A stretch of 64,000 nt of DNA from Taudactylus pleione (GCA_031769625.1 JAUIMM010000113.1:15410501-15474500); one strand, 5' to 3'. Positions 41,545 through 53,598 are shown, counted from the first letter of the stretch. The notes: generated by a model from the sequence alone, not told the origin. Made by a program: numbers and translations.

Positions 41545-42828
41545 CTGGGCCTTATTCAGAGATGAACAGAATTAAAGCGCTGTGACCGAGGTCGCAGCCT
41601 GAGATCACCATTGTAACAGTCGTGATTATCGGTCGCATTTGTTGTGCCTTTGGCCAGGCTGTGATAGCTGAAGCTTACCACAGCCTGACCATGTCCTGGC
41701 GGCTTGTGAGGCCTGGGAGCCTGCGTCCATAGACGCAGACCCTGGCCTCAAGACCCTTAGAAAAAGTGGGTGACCAAAATACAAATGCAGCAAAAGATGC
41801 GATCCAAGTGCTGCGTCTGTAGATGCTGCTTCTGATCATGGTCGCTGCCATTGGCAAGTCTGCGTAAGGCGAATCTTACTCAGCCTGGCCATTGGAACTC
41901 CTCTGCCAGGTCCAGGAAGTCTGACGACACAGATCCTGGGCTTGGCACGTCTACCAAACAGGAGTGGTACGTTATTAATAATTATGGAGCTGAGGTAAAG
42001 TCAGTACACCAGTTGGAGTAGCATATCTCGTGTGAATTTGCAATGCGTATGCCCACAACAGTGCGATCACACATGTGATTCTGATACTTCTGCTGCATGG
42101 CGGAATGGAGTTGAGACTGTGCCAACGTAGGTCAAGTACGGTAAACGCGTGTTAGTGCAATTGTAAATACATGCAGCCCGGGATAAAGGCCCATACTTCT
42201 GGGACAGACGCAAATAGGGTTAACGACTATAATGGCCGCTGGTAATCGGGAACAGATTCTGACTTTGTGTTTGCGAACTCTCCCCAGTAATCGATTGGTG
42301 TCCTCTACTTTGCTCAGATATAAATATGCTTTTGTAAGTGTGTTTAAGCATTTTTATATCTTTGTGCATATAGTACAGTGTTTTTAAAATCCCTGTTTAA
42401 TTTCACCTGCTATACCCCATTCATGCATCCCTTTCAAATCCTGCCAAAGCTTGCTATTTATAAAGGATCACAATGTGCCCACATTGGCAAGCTTAATTAA
42501 CAGTCTAATTTAACTTGAAAGTGACACAATAGTAACAATGGACTTATTTATATATGCACAACATGTAGTAAACAAATACTGCCATCAAAAAGCATCCAGA
42601 TCAGGTTTGCCACAAGGAGGTTGGAGACCCAACAAAATTCGACCTAAATATATTCTTGTTTTGCAACTTAAATGAGTTGTATAAAAGTTACTAATAACAT
42701 TTATATACAACGATCATGGGATAGCCTTTTAGATTTCCTATCAATAATTCTAATTGAAGGACACTGCATATAACCTCTCTCAGCATTAAATGAAAAGAAC
42801 ATCAACTTGCAGTGTATATAGATTAGGT
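41545..42828. other. Intron with one element terminus
   Basis: GGGCCTTATTCAGAGATGAA at about 41549 is an element end shared with about 3720. The 700 bp or so after it is G/C-balanced and non-coding and may belong to the same element. The right end was not identified. Confidence 0.35.
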
Positions 42829-43010
42829 CAGCGCTTCCCGAACTCAATTCTCAAAGTTCACTAACAGGTTTTACAGATCTCCATATTTGAGTACAGATGG
42901 ATAAATCGAAATGACGGAGGTACGAATTAAATCACCTGTGTTCAACCATCAATATCCTCGAAACCTGGACTGTTACGATGCCTTGAGGACAGGAGTTTGG
43001 TTACCAACTG
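42829..43010. mobile_element. hAT-like MITE with 8-bp duplication
   Basis: The ends CAGCGCTTCCCGAACTC and GAGTTTGGTTACCAACTG are imperfect inverted repeats. The flanks GATTAGGT (42821-42828) and GATTGGGT (43011-43018) are an 8-bp duplication with one mismatch. The interior has the mirror pair CACTAACAGG...CCTGGACTGTTACG. It is non-coding. Confidence 0.78.
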
Positions 43011-43018
43011 GATTGGGT

Positions 43019-44470
43019 GGTTCCCAAGATGAGGGGCATAGCTTAAGATTTGTGACTACCCCTCCATGTACATGGTGACCAAAAAGCATGGCCATCACGA
43101 AACAATTCTCTAAGGGACCAACAATCCCCACTACTAAAGGTCTTTTCTTGTCCTACATGTGTGATGTCTGTGGTCCCTACCCTTTTGTCATGCACCTCTG
43201 CTCCTTGTGTTTTTACTTCCCTCCTCAAAGATTTTGTCAGTGACTAATCTCTACCCTCCTATTTTTTGTCTGTGCTTCCCTCTTCTACATCCTGGAACTT
43301 GTCTGCACTCCTCCTTGCCTTTCACCATCAATGTGCACACTCCATAACTCATTTTTGCAAAGTGTGCCTTAAGCCAATGTGCCACTTGGTCCCTTACTTC
43401 ATATGGAACACCTTGTGATGTCACCCAAAAGACATCTATAATCTCTCAAATGTGCCCTAGAAGAAGAGATGTAGCCCATACAATGATACAATGGGTCTCG
43501 GAGTTTGGAGCAAGTCTACTGCCAATAATAAATGAAAACTGCTTTACCTTACACACAAACCAATAATTCTTAAATAAGTCTATTTTTCGCAGGCTGGTAT
43601 CACCGGTTGGTTTCTGGGATATTGGTGCCAGCTTAGTTTATCGCTGTGCACTCACTCACAGGTATTTGTCCAACAGACTTGGGGCTCTATGCATAATACC
43701 TGGGGCCTGTGCTTATGCCATCAAGTGCAGGTATAGTCCCGGAGCCTCATTACAGCTGCCAACAATGCCATGAAACTATAACATATACTTATATCCGTGA
43801 AAGCTCACATTAGGACTTTGAAGGAAAACTCAAAATGTTCGATCTTAGGAGGTCATTCAGAGTCAATGTTTAGCGGACTATTAAATAGAAGAGTATGAGG
43901 CATCGTATGTTGAATGCCATGCATCCCGCCACTCATCGAAAGCATAACAGTGTTTATTAACACTGTATGCTTGATAAAAAAAACAAAAAACACAAAAGGA
44001 CAGCTCTTCCCGGACTGTTCTTTGCGATAGAAGGATTTCTGGGTCTAGGACCAGGGAGTTCTTCTGCGCATATGTTGAGTGACGCAAGCACCGCCATCCG
44101 ATTGGATCCTTCTCAGGGGGAATGTATCGCAATCCAGGGCTTGGTGCATATGCGGTAAGCGGCCAAACCTCACAAAACTTCATTTTCGGAGGTTTGACTG
44201 CAAAATATGCTTTTTGCTGCCCAGAGACCCTTCTGTAAACTTAACCTTTTCCTGTTTTTAGCTATAATGGTTATTTAAAGTTTATTTTAATCTCAGCTGT
44301 GTATTACACAGGCATTATAAATTGGTAATACAAATATTTTAGTCCATAGATTTGCAATCACCACAGAACTCAGCATCCATTTAAGATGGGTAGATAACAT
44401 GACAGCACCCACCTTTCTGCTCTATCTAACAGAATATATATTTTGTTCATCAAAATAATGAGGTAGGACA
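43019..44470. other. Intron, nothing recognised
   Basis: No gene or bounded repeat found in about 1.4 kb. Confidence 0.4.
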
Positions 44471-44474
44471 CAAA

Positions 44475-44806
44475 GGGGGTATTCAATCAGCTATGGGGTT
44501 TCCCCAGTGACAAATTACCAGCAATAATCCCCACAGCGCGGGTTTAAGCTATTCAATTAAATAGCATTTTTCCAGTGCCAAAAACCCCCCCCAAAAATAG
44601 TGATTCGGGCGTGGAAACCCGATTCTGCATAACCTGCATAATCAATTTTTTTCCACGTGCGCCAACATGATTTTTGTGGTTTTCCCGCAGACATTACCTC
44701 GCACCTCCACGAGCTGCGAGGTTTTGTCCGACTACGGGGGCTCAGGGTTAATCCCTGCTAATTGAATAGCTCCGGAGCGGCAATTAGCGGCTAATTGAAT
44801 ACCCCC
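44475..44806. mobile_element. MITE with GGGGGTATTCAAT ends
   Basis: The left GGGGGTATTCAATCAGC and right GCTAATTGAATACCCCC are inverted repeats. CAAA lies on both sides (44471-44474 and 44807-44810). The interior contains further short inverted motifs (ATTCAATTAAATAGC, AATTGAATAGCTCC). It is non-coding, and the class is uncertain (Harbinger-like by end style). Confidence 0.7.
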
Positions 44807-45522
44807 CAAAGTATCTAGTTACAAAGAAAATAAGCATGGGTGCAATAGGCTTTGGTGTGAAAAAGACACATGGAGTGACAAGTTGCGGAGCCAGGATCTC
44901 TTTGGCGCAGCTATCTGGGATACTAACCTGGTTGATGGAAGCTTGGGGAGAGCTCTCGTGCTACAGCCCTTGCTATATCAGACTCCTGACGTGCAGAATG
45001 GCTTGCCTGGTCAGCTGCATCACCTTTCGCACGAGCATGTGCTGTTCTATACAAAAGAAAACAAAACATTAACATGCACATCAACATATTGTCGGAAATC
45101 AGAGAGATTATCTTTATCAATGGCTTCAGTGATAAGGAGAGTCTGCAAGAAGGCATAAGTGTTCACGTAATACTCCATTAGTAGATTTTCTTCATTTCAC
45201 AACAGCTTGTCAGGTACCACAAGGAGACTGATAAACGGTTTACTCAGAAAGAAAACAAAGGACAGATGTCACTGCTGTGATACAAGAACAAACATAGCTC
45301 AGCAGCACACTCACCACTGTACATGTGAGCATCCGAGGCCCTAAATCTTACATTTGTCACTGGGATAAGCAAAACATGTCATGTCCTAACTCCTGCGACA
45401 AACACTAAAGGATTGATGTATCAGCAAACCACTACTATGGAGAAATAAATGCTGCATTTAGCAGAATACATGGGAAATGAAGGCATAAATTAAAACAAAC
45501 ACTATACATAAATACATACTAT
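44807..45522. other. Intron, nothing recognised
   Basis: Short open frames at 44836-45158 show no domain or splice pair. Confidence 0.35.
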
Positions 45523-45524
45523 AT

Positions 45525-45570
<46 letters not shown>
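45523..45570. repeat. Microsatellite (CA)n(TA)n
   Basis: A pure CA run followed by a pure TA run. Confidence 0.95.
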
Positions 45571-45571
<1 letters not shown>

Positions 45572-45782
45572 CATATGGCCTCTAAAAGGTCCAGTAAGCT
45601 GAACTAGCTGAACTTTTAGATAAGCCTTTGATGTTTTAACAATTGTACATGCAATTATTATTCTTCTAAAAAAATAACTATGCTACATATTAGTACCCAC
45701 AATTCACAAAACATCACACAATTAAAACGTGTTTTATTAATTTATATAATATATATTATATACACACGCAGACATATACACA

Positions 45783-46500
45783 CACCAAACAGCCATAACA
45801 TTAAAACTACCTGCCTAATATTGTGTAGGTCCCCCCTAGTGCCGCCAAATCAGCTCTGACCCTTTGAGGCATGGACTCCACAAACCCTCTATAAGTGTCC
45901 TGCGGTATCTGGCACAAAGAAGTTAGCAGCTGAGCCTTTAAGTCCTGTAAAATGCGAGGTGGAGCCTCCATGGCTCGGGCATGTTTTACCAGCACATCTC
46001 ACAGATGCTCGATCAGGTTGAGATCTGGGGACCATTTGCCATGTTCCTCAAACCATTCATGAGCAGTCTTTGCAGTGTGGAAGGGCGCACTATCCTGCTG
46101 AAAGAAGCCACAGCCACCATGGAATACTGTTGCCATAAAGGGGGGTACTTGGTTTGCAAAAATATTTAGTTAGGTGGTATGTGTCCAAGTAACATCCACA
46201 TGAATGCCAGGACCCAAGGTTTTCCAGCAGAACATTGAGAATCACTCTGCCTCTGCCTTCTTCACATAGTGCAACTTAGTGCCATCTCTTCCCCTGGTAA
46301 ATTACAGACACAAACATAGCTGTCCACATGATGTAAAAGAAAATAAGATCAGACCAGGCCACCTTTTTCCATTGCTTTGTGGTCCAAATCTGATGCGAAC
46401 ATGCCCATTGTATGCGCTTTCGGCGTTAGCATGGGCACTCTGACCGGTCTGCGGCTATGCAGCCCCATACACAGAAAGCTGTAATGCACTGGGTGTTTGC
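45783..46500 (-). pseudogene. Tc1/mariner transposase, 3' half, truncated
   Basis: The end sequence ACCAAACAGCCATAACATTA at 45786 is the terminal repeat of a well-known fish/amphibian mariner-like family. On the minus strand the coding end reads FEEHGKWSPDLNLIEHL, a stop where the family has an Arg or Trp codon, then DVLVKHARAMEAPP and IPQDTYRGFVESMPQRVRADLAAL, which is the family's C-terminus. SPDLN carries the last catalytic Asp block. Upstream codons (46070-46490) are recognisable but broken. The N-terminal half and second terminal repeat are absent: homology stops near 46500, just before a DIRS-like terminus. Inactive. Confidence 0.85.
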
Positions 46501-46527
46501 AAACCTATGAAAACCAGCAAACATGAT

Positions 46528-46770
46528 TTTGGTACTTACCGTTAAATAACTTTCTCCGAATCCACAGGGGACACTGGAGTCTCAGTACAGTGGAGTATAG
46601 ATGTGGTATAACCGGGAGCTGGCACTTTAATAAATCTGAATAGTAGCTAGCTCCTCCCCCTCTATACCCCCCTACAGGTCAGTCTTATGAAACTGTGCCC
46701 GAGGAGAGGAAGAGGGGGAGGGAGAGATGCCAGGGCAGAGAGGAGAGGTCCCCAGAGAAAGAGAGAAAAG
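46528..46770. mobile_element. DIRS-like terminus (solo end, another family)
   Basis: TTGGTACTTACCGTTAAATA, then TCCACAGGGGACACTGGAG, a GCTAGCTCCTCCCCCTCTAT block and a purine-rich GAGGAGAGGAAGAGGG block. This mirrors the order at 6100-6310 and 32961-33190: GGTAAG/TTACC start, TCCACAGG, a CCTCCCCCTATACCCC block, then a GGAGGAGAAGGAAG block. No coding part follows, so it is either a solo end or a strongly deleted copy. The assignment is by layout, not by high identity. Confidence 0.55.
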
Positions 46771-48440
46771 AAAAAAACAATAACCACTGCACAACAGTGA
46801 GAGAGGACGGGGTGGGCACAGGGTGGGGACATTAGAAGTCAAGATAGGAAAATTAAAAAACCTGCACAAGTGGCTGGTACACACAGACACACTGTATCTA
46901 CATACATATATTTACTTAAAATCTAAAATAAGTATACCACACCCCACTGTAATAGCTCCTTCCTCTCATCATTGCCATTCTCTACCACTCTCAGAGGTTG
47001 CTGGACTTTAGCTCAGGAATAGACACTCTACATTGGGGCACCAGGTACGATGGCACGGGGTAGACAAGACAATTGCTAGGAAAAAATTACCTGAATAGTT
47101 TCTTTCTAGCAACTTAACTTCATCATTGCCAAGATGTAAATTGCATTTTTTTTTCCGAATTACAATTATTTCTCCAAGTTAAATATTACTATGACGTAAA
47201 TGGCCATATTGCTTGCTGAATACTTTGTAACTATCCTGTTTGAGCTGGAAAACAATCTGTGCTTCTTGGAATCTTCTTTGACAGTAAACAGCTGATATTA
47301 CAGTTATTCTGATGTATAACCTGCTATCTGATAGTACACAATGAAAGGTTACACTCTGCCAGATGCTCAGCTAGGGGCTGGCAACTTAATGCTCTCTTTG
47401 CCAGTCATTTTAAATAAATACACAAATTGATGTGTTCAGCCTATTGTATTTAAACCATTCACTGCTGAGCCTATTTTGCCACTTTTTTTTTGGCTGATCA
47501 TATTTCAACATTAATACCAGTAAATATCTATAAATATGATATATTGAAAATGTATTTTCCTTGGCAGTGACAGGGAGGGTTTAGGGCACGTAGATGGTCT
47601 GTCTTATGGCCAGATTTTAAAAGGGCAAAATGCACCCTGCCTTTTTAGCGGCGTCCCGCTAAGACAGTCTGCCCTGAGCCTTCCCCACCCGCGGGCTGCA
47701 GTGCCCCGTGGGTGGGAAAAGTTGCCGTGACAGATCGCTGCCCAGTGAATAGACGCACTGCATCTATTCAGTGTAAGGGGAGAGCTTGGGGCAAGCCGTA
47801 AGTGCTTGGCATGCCCCCAAGTGTGACAAATTGGAGGCGTGTCACAAGGACACGCCCCTCCCCAATTCAGCGCGTGCAGAAGCTACTGACCGACTACCCC
47901 CCCTCCCTGCCTGCTTTCTATCGGGAACACTAAGAACTGCACCCGCCATCGGGCTTGTGCAAGTTTCGATGTTGTGGGCCAATGTTGGCATATACGTGCA
48001 CCAATCCATATTACTGTGTGTATGGACGGTGGGCGCCTCAGTCCTTGTATATTCGGATGCACACAAAGGAAGGACTTTGCATAAAGTAGCATCCGATAAT
48101 ATACAGTTGCGGGTGCTGATGTATACAACTCTGATCAGGCCCAATGTGTGCAATTTTCTAACCACCACCAAGTAATATGTGATTCTTGCTTCTACATTAA
48201 TCCACCTTTCCAAATCAACAAAAAGCAGATTCCAGTTTTCATAATAAAATCTGCACTTGGAAATGATAATGTATTTTTATTACATATTTTAATGAAATGC
48301 AAATAATAAATAGGAATAATTTGGTAGTATAATAAGGCATAGTATTTGGAAAAAAAAGGACAAACTACTGCATCAAATGAGGATATTCCTGTAACAGATC
48401 TGGGCATGGGAACCCTCAATCTTGGGACTCCTTACCGCTT
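46771..48440. other. Intron, nothing firm
   Basis: A G/C-richer segment at 47600-48170 with overlapping open frames on both strands looks like an old repeat, but I could not define ends. No gene. Confidence 0.35.
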
Positions 48441-48449
48441 TCTATTGCA

Positions 48450-48720
48450 TAGGGCAGTGGTTCCCAACTACAGTAACATCATTTTTTCCCAGTGCACTTC
48501 TATGCCAAAAGTATTTTTTACTGAGAGATGCAGCAAAAATGATTGCGTAAATTGTGATTACCTGTCATCCTTTGGTGGTGGACAATGTTGCATTTGTTTC
48601 TCTACATATTTTATGATTCTCAGCAACCAGCACTGGTTTCAAATTGACCGTTTGGTACTGAACCACAAACCCGTGGCATCCGTGCAAGTTTTCTGCGGCA
48701 CCCAGATTTGGGTTCCGTGA
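48450..48720. mobile_element. hAT-like MITE, diverged
   Basis: It starts CAGTGGTTCCCAACTA, the same terminal motif as 62788. The interior CCTGTCATCCTTTGGTGGTG matches the reverse complement of the interior of the 62788 element (CCACCACATAACTGAGCC...GATGACAGG). The right end is not clear. Confidence 0.55.
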
Positions 48721-49187
48721 GCATAGGATTATTATTGTCTGTTGATTGCCAGAAAATAACTAAGCTAAGAGGGCGCGAGGTTTCAAAGCCAGGTTGGGAG
48801 GTACATTCCACCAGCAATGGATTTCATAATGATTTGTGCAGTGCAGAGGTGTTCTCTGGTGATCCCACATTATCCCCATACAGTAGCTTCTCCGGGCTCA
48901 TACCAATTGAAAGAGGAGACTTTCCTCTTTAAAACGAAGCTACTTCTGAAAGGTAGGGGCATAATCATGTCACCACAGGTCAGATGTGATGACGTTATTA
49001 AGTCCTGGCCACCCCGACCTGGGTCCAAGCGGCAGCAACAGTAAGGGAGAGGACTTTTAGGTAAATTTCACCACAAATTGAATCCCTACAGTGCTTAGGA
49101 CAATTCCTACTCATCATTAGCCTTGAAGGTGTTAATATTTGTATATTGATTTGTGCATGTGTAGGCAGTCATGTGTGAAGACATATA

Positions 49188-49449
49188 GGGGGCGATTCAA
49201 TTCAGTGTGCTGTTAGGCTGACTAAAGGATTCTAAAGTACCGGCCGCAAGGCTGTTTGCCGGCTTAGCGCGGCGCTAACAGCCTCGTGGCCGGAACTTTA
49301 GTCGGAGAATGCCGGTTCTCGCGACTATATATCCAGGTTTAGTCGCAAGAGCCGACATTCTCCGACTTAATTTATTATTTGTCGGACTAAACAGCACGGT
49401 GAATTGAATAGCTCCGGACCAACCTCGCGCTGAATTGAATCACCCCCCC
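49188..49449. mobile_element. MITE with GGGGGCGATTCAATTCAG ends
   Basis: The left GGGGGCGATTCAATTCAG pairs with the right GCTGAATTGAATCACCCCCC. The interior has a second inverted pair (CTCGCGACTATATATC, TTTAGTCGCAAGAGCC; GGAGAATGCCGG, CCGACATTCTCC). No coding capacity. The target duplication is ambiguous because the ends are G/C runs next to ATA/TAG. Confidence 0.7.
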
Positions 49450-49731
49450 ATAGCTAGCTCAGAAATCATTTTCAATAGCTATATGAAACTGTTTCAGGAC
49501 TGTTACTGTTTCAGGCCTTCCAATTACGTGTCTAGCTTGCTTTACTAACGCAAGTGCAAAGAGTGTAATGAATAAAGTGTATCCTGTGTAGCCATACCCA
49601 AATGCATTCACGCATCTGTGAAGACATTTTCTTGGACACCGCTTGTTCCATTTCAGTACGTTCAAAGCACATCGCCATAAATTAAATGGTAAACCCATCT
49701 CTATGGGAGCACACTATGTGCATACTCACTA

Positions 49732-49894
49732 AGGGGTATATTTACTAAAGTGTGGGTTTTTAGAAGTGGAGTTGTTTACCAATAGCAACCAACCAGACAC
49801 TACTTATCATTTATCTAGCACCTTCTAGAAGATAATAGTTAGAATCAGATTGGTTGCTATGGGCAAAAACCCACACTTTAGTAAATATACCCCT
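49732..49894. mobile_element. Short palindromic MITE, AGGGGTATATTTACTAAAG ends
   Basis: A 163-bp element with near-perfect 30-bp inverted ends (AGGGGTATATTTACTAAAGT against ACTTTAGTAAATATACCCCT) and a mirrored interior CAATAGCAACCAA/TTGGTTGCTATG. It can fold end to end. Diverged relatives lie at about 51615-51765 and 61240-61362. It is well preserved and probably young. Confidence 0.85.
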
Positions 49895-50787
49895 AGGTGT
49901 ATACACAAGCAGTTTAACATGGGCTGTGCTTTATTTTTTCCACGGATTTCTATGGCTCATTCAATTAAATGGAGTTGGGAACCAGATGTAAAAACTCCAT
50001 TTAAATAAATATGCTATTGAAATGAATGGGCCAAAGGACTGGTAATTGCTCCCATATAAGAATTACACAGTCTAGGATTTCCAAAAATTCTCATTACTTT
50101 GGCGCCAACAATCCAGGGGAAGGGCCCCAATGTTTGTTAGTATGGTATAGGTGGTCACTTGGGAAGGTTCCAAGTCCAGCAGGGAAACCCATCCTTGTCA
50201 CTATTTTAAATAGAGGTAGCCCATGCTACCCAATTCTTAAAAATATGCAGTAGCAAATTTGTTCTTCATTGTTCTCAATACCCATTCATTTCAGTGTGGT
50301 TCCCAAACACTGACAACCTCTTAATTAAATGGGCCATGAAAATGAATAGCTAAAAATTTGGCGTTGCTTACAACTGGACGCATCTATAAAAACACATGTC
50401 AACGTGCCTTGCACATATCATCCATGTGTATACAGCATATAGATTAGTATAACTAAAGTAAATCTTATTTGATAGTTCAGTATAAACATGCGGCAAGAAT
50501 CAAACCTTGAAACACCTTAGAGACCTACAACGAGGTATATATTTGGTTATATCTCCGCTCCACACAGTAACAAAACTTGAGGAATAAAGTGTTTAGAAGA
50601 GGTAAGGTTAAATAAATAAATAAAAATACAATTTGAGTTTATACAATTTAAAAAAAATACCTGTCATCTATAGATGAGCTCATTTAACATGGAGATATCG
50701 TCAACATAATAAAATCATTTTACACGTGAAGTCTCTTTACGTAAACCAAATCACATCTGTTCAACTTCACCCCGCAAAAGCAATCAC
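49895..50787 (-). other. Intron, nothing recognised
   Basis: Non-coding sequence on the 3' side of the host exon at 50788-50954. No element ends seen. Confidence 0.4.
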
Positions 50788-50954
50788 CTGTCCAAACGCC
50801 ATTTAGGGTCCAGAATACAGGCTTTGTCGCTGGGATTATAGAGTATGAACTTCCTCGTCCCTTCATCATTGGCGTTTCTACATAAGGCTAGTATAGGCGG
50901 AACCATCCCACATGCTGTCACAGTAGCATGCTCACTGTGCTCTTGAGGAACTTT
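50788..50954 (-). CDS. Host-gene internal exon, 167 nt
   Basis: Minus-strand exon after an acceptor ending GGTTTTATTTCTCAG, and before a donor CAG/GTGATT (GT at 50787-50786). Two of three frames have stops. The open frame starts in phase 0, encodes 55 residues (KVPQEHSEHATVTACG ... FILYNPSDKACIL, DPKWRLD) and ends in phase 2 with AG. The next exon in the gene (22840-23077) starts with a T that completes AGT (Ser), so the phases agree across a 27.7-kb intron. The peptide is compositionally ordinary, with hydrophobic and charged residues mixed, suggesting a folded domain. I recognise no family. It is the most upstream exon I found; earlier exons lie in the rest of the window unseen, or outside it. 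Confidence 0.65.
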
Positions 50955-51188
50955 CTGAGAAATAAAACCATTGGAAAGCGGACACCAGAATTAGCGATGA
51001 ATGCAGATATCAATGTTACAGATTCACTAACAGCTAACTAAAGTTACAACATACTGCTGCAACAACACATCGGACATCAGTCGGATGGCCGAATATCACA
51101 GCATTCGATCCCATAAACATGAAATGTAGGACAATAGCCTGATGAAAATCAATTGGATCAGTTGCCTATGTGTGTGTAGGCTATAATC

Positions 51189-51515
51189 CATACTTGCCAT
51201 TTTTTTTTTGTAACCTCTCTCTGGAAAAAGCCCAGAGAAAAGTTGCAGCTGGCCACTGAAGGGGTTGATGCTTTAGGTCATTAAGCCCTACCCCATAATC
51301 ACGGAAATTGCGGTTCTAAGAAGAGGAGGAGGGGCCAAAATGACACGATTTGTGACATATTGGCCCTTTCCCTCAATACAGACCACTTCCCGGTATTACC
51401 GACCCATCTTGCCTACTTCACTAGAATGTGGCAGGGAGATCTACCCAGTATTCCCGGGTGACTACCCAAAAGAGTCATGAGTCTCCTGGACCTTCTGGGA
51501 GAGTAGGTAAGTATG
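51189..51515. mobile_element. hAT-like MITE, CATACTTGCC ends
   Basis: The left CATACTTGCC and right AGAGTAGGTAAGTATG are inverted repeats. The flanks CTATAATC and GTATAACC are a candidate 8-bp duplication with two mismatches. It is the same end type as 12875-13146, with a different non-coding interior. Confidence 0.62.
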
Positions 51516-51614
51516 GTATAACCGCTGCAGGCATCATTGGGGCCTATTAGTATAGTAGGAAAATGATCTGGCTGCTCCGCCCATGTACCAGACTGATGTT
51601 TAAGGTATTATTGG

Positions 51615-51765
51615 GGAGATGTATGATATCTTCTACAGAGATAACGTGGGGAAGTTGCCCAGAGCAACCAATCAACTTCTAACTGCCATTTATCTAACAC
51701 AGTCCATGAAATGACCGCTAGAAGCGGATTGGTTGCCCCTATAGTAGGAAGTACACGGAGAGTGT
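51615..51765. mobile_element. Diverged copy of the 49732-type MITE
   Basis: It keeps the mirrored core AGAGCAACCAATCAACTTCT / AAGCGGATTGGTTGCCCCTA and an intervening CATTTATCTAACAC. The outer ends are eroded. Confidence 0.55.
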
Positions 51766-52470
51766 AGCACCAATTAGCATGGTGCATATTAATAATTGTA
51801 CTCAAGCACAAGTTACTGAACCAGATTTTAAAATGATGTTTTTTATTAGCATTTGAGCACACTCACTCACACTTGAGGTCAGGGGCGTTTGCAGCACGTG
51901 ACTGTCTTTAGGTCACTGCCTGTAACTAACATTAAATAAATGTTAGAGTTTTCCAAACTGCATAGCAGGTGCACTATTAAAATGATTTGTACAGTAGTGA
52001 TGATTTGAAGTCATTCAAAGTGGCAATTGTTTGATGTTAGGTTTTTAAATTTTTTTTTTTTTTGGCCTGGTGACTTTGCAAGAATTCTATTGGCAATTAG
52101 TAAGAATTAGTTTTCTGGAATAAAAAGAAAATACACTAAACAATAAGATTTATATTTTTATATTAATGTTCAGTGAAACATTATTTTTATATGGACAAAT
52201 CTGAAAGATAGAAAGTGTAAACTCTAGCATGTGTGTCTCCCGGGCAGGGTCCTCCTGAGTCATATCTAGCTTGTATGACCCTGATGTCATGTCTTCTGCT
52301 GTTTGTTCATTCACATGTATGGAATTTATACTTGCATGAAGGCTAGCTCAGGATGTATGTGGTGCGATGCTCAATTGCATTCATGTACCTGTTGGTATGT
52401 TTTCATGTATCCGTGCGTGTATCTGCTAGCTCTGTGTAGACAAATTGGTCCTTTATTGACTGGATAAGCT
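51766..52470. other. Intron, nothing recognised
   Basis: AT-rich sequence with a T run near 52050. No gene. Confidence 0.4.
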
Positions 52471-52473
52471 TAT

Positions 52474-52872
52474 GCCCCTTTCACACTGCAATGCCAGGTC
52501 GCACTTGGGATTTTGTACACAGTCCATCTATTCCGGGTGAGACCCCTTTCAGGCTGGCGGCCCCATCTGGCTTATTGCCGGGTCAATGACCTCACCACGG
52601 TCACGTGCTGAGCCTGCACTTGGAGAGGAGATCATCTCCAGGCAATGGCTCCTCTTATGCTGTGAATGGGTTCCATCGACCCAGGTTACCAGTTCACACT
52701 GCACTGCGAGCCAGATTGAACCAGTGTTCAACCCTGCTTGTTACCTGGGTTGAAATGCAGGGTCACTCAACACGGGTTATTTCAATTGGGCCCTTTCACA
52801 CTGCACAGTAACCCGGGTTGCTGCGCGTTCACGTGAAAATAACCCAGGTTATTGCTGGCAGTGTGAATGGGG
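52474..52872. mobile_element. MITE with GCCCCTTTCACACTGC ends
   Basis: The left GCCCCTTTCACACTGC and right GCAGTGTGAATGGGG pair as inverted repeats, with TAT on both sides (52471-52473 and 52873-52875). Interior copies of GGGCCCTTTCACACTGCAC and CAGTTCACACTGCACTGC show repeated use of the end motif. Non-coding. Confidence 0.75.
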
Positions 52873-52884
52873 TATGATTTAGAT

Positions 52885-53590
52885 CAGGGGTGGGGAATCT
52901 TTTTGCTGCCGAGGGCCATTTTGATATATAAAACATTATTTGTCGGCCTGGTGCAGGACACTCCCCCTCTATGTGATGCAGGCTTGCCTACCCTCCCGAT
53001 TTGGCCGGGAGCCTCCAGATTTTCGGGTGCCGCTCCCGGCCCCCCGGAAAGGCAGGCAAGCCTCCCGGAAGCTTGAGACCCTCCCCACCTCCCCCCTGAC
53101 AAAAACGGAAACCCCTGCAGCGGGGGGCCCGGTGACGCGATTCGCGCAGAATCACGTCATCATGGCCCCGCCCCCTGCTTCACAATGCTGAAAATAACAG
53201 CATTGTGAAGAGGGGGCGGAGTCACGATGACGCGATCGTGCGTCCCCGCCCCCAGTGTGCCACCAAATGGCCGCCCCCACCCCCAGCTCCGCCCCCAATG
53301 GCCGGCCCCGTATGATGTGATGTCACACGTGGCGGGGCCACAATCTCCGGTGATTACAGCATGTCCGGAGCATCCTGAGGATGCTCCGAGGAGCTGTAAG
53401 GGCAGTGGAGCGACCATCTGAAGCAACCTAAGTATGCTCCAGGCGGCACTGCTGCATAGATTTTGGCTGCAGGGTGCCATTCTAGGCACCCTGCTAGCCA
53501 GATGAGGCTAGAAGAAAAAAGTTCAGAGGGCCAGACCAAATGATTCCGCGGGCCTTATACGGCCCCCGGGCCTGAGGTTCCCCATCCCTG
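52885..53590. mobile_element. hAT-like element with perfect 8-bp duplication ATTTAGAT
   Basis: The ends CAGGGGTGGGGAA and TTCCCCATCCCTG are perfect 13-bp inverted repeats. ATTTAGAT flanks both sides (52877-52884 and 53591-53598). The interior near 52985-53130 holds a G/C-rich block with GGCTTGCCTACCCTCCC, probably a nested copy of the 12875-type element. It has no transposase and is non-autonomous. A right-end fragment of the same family is at 37616-37724. It inserted 12 bp to the right of the 52474-52872 element. Confidence 0.88.
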
Positions 53591-53598
53591 ATTTAGAT

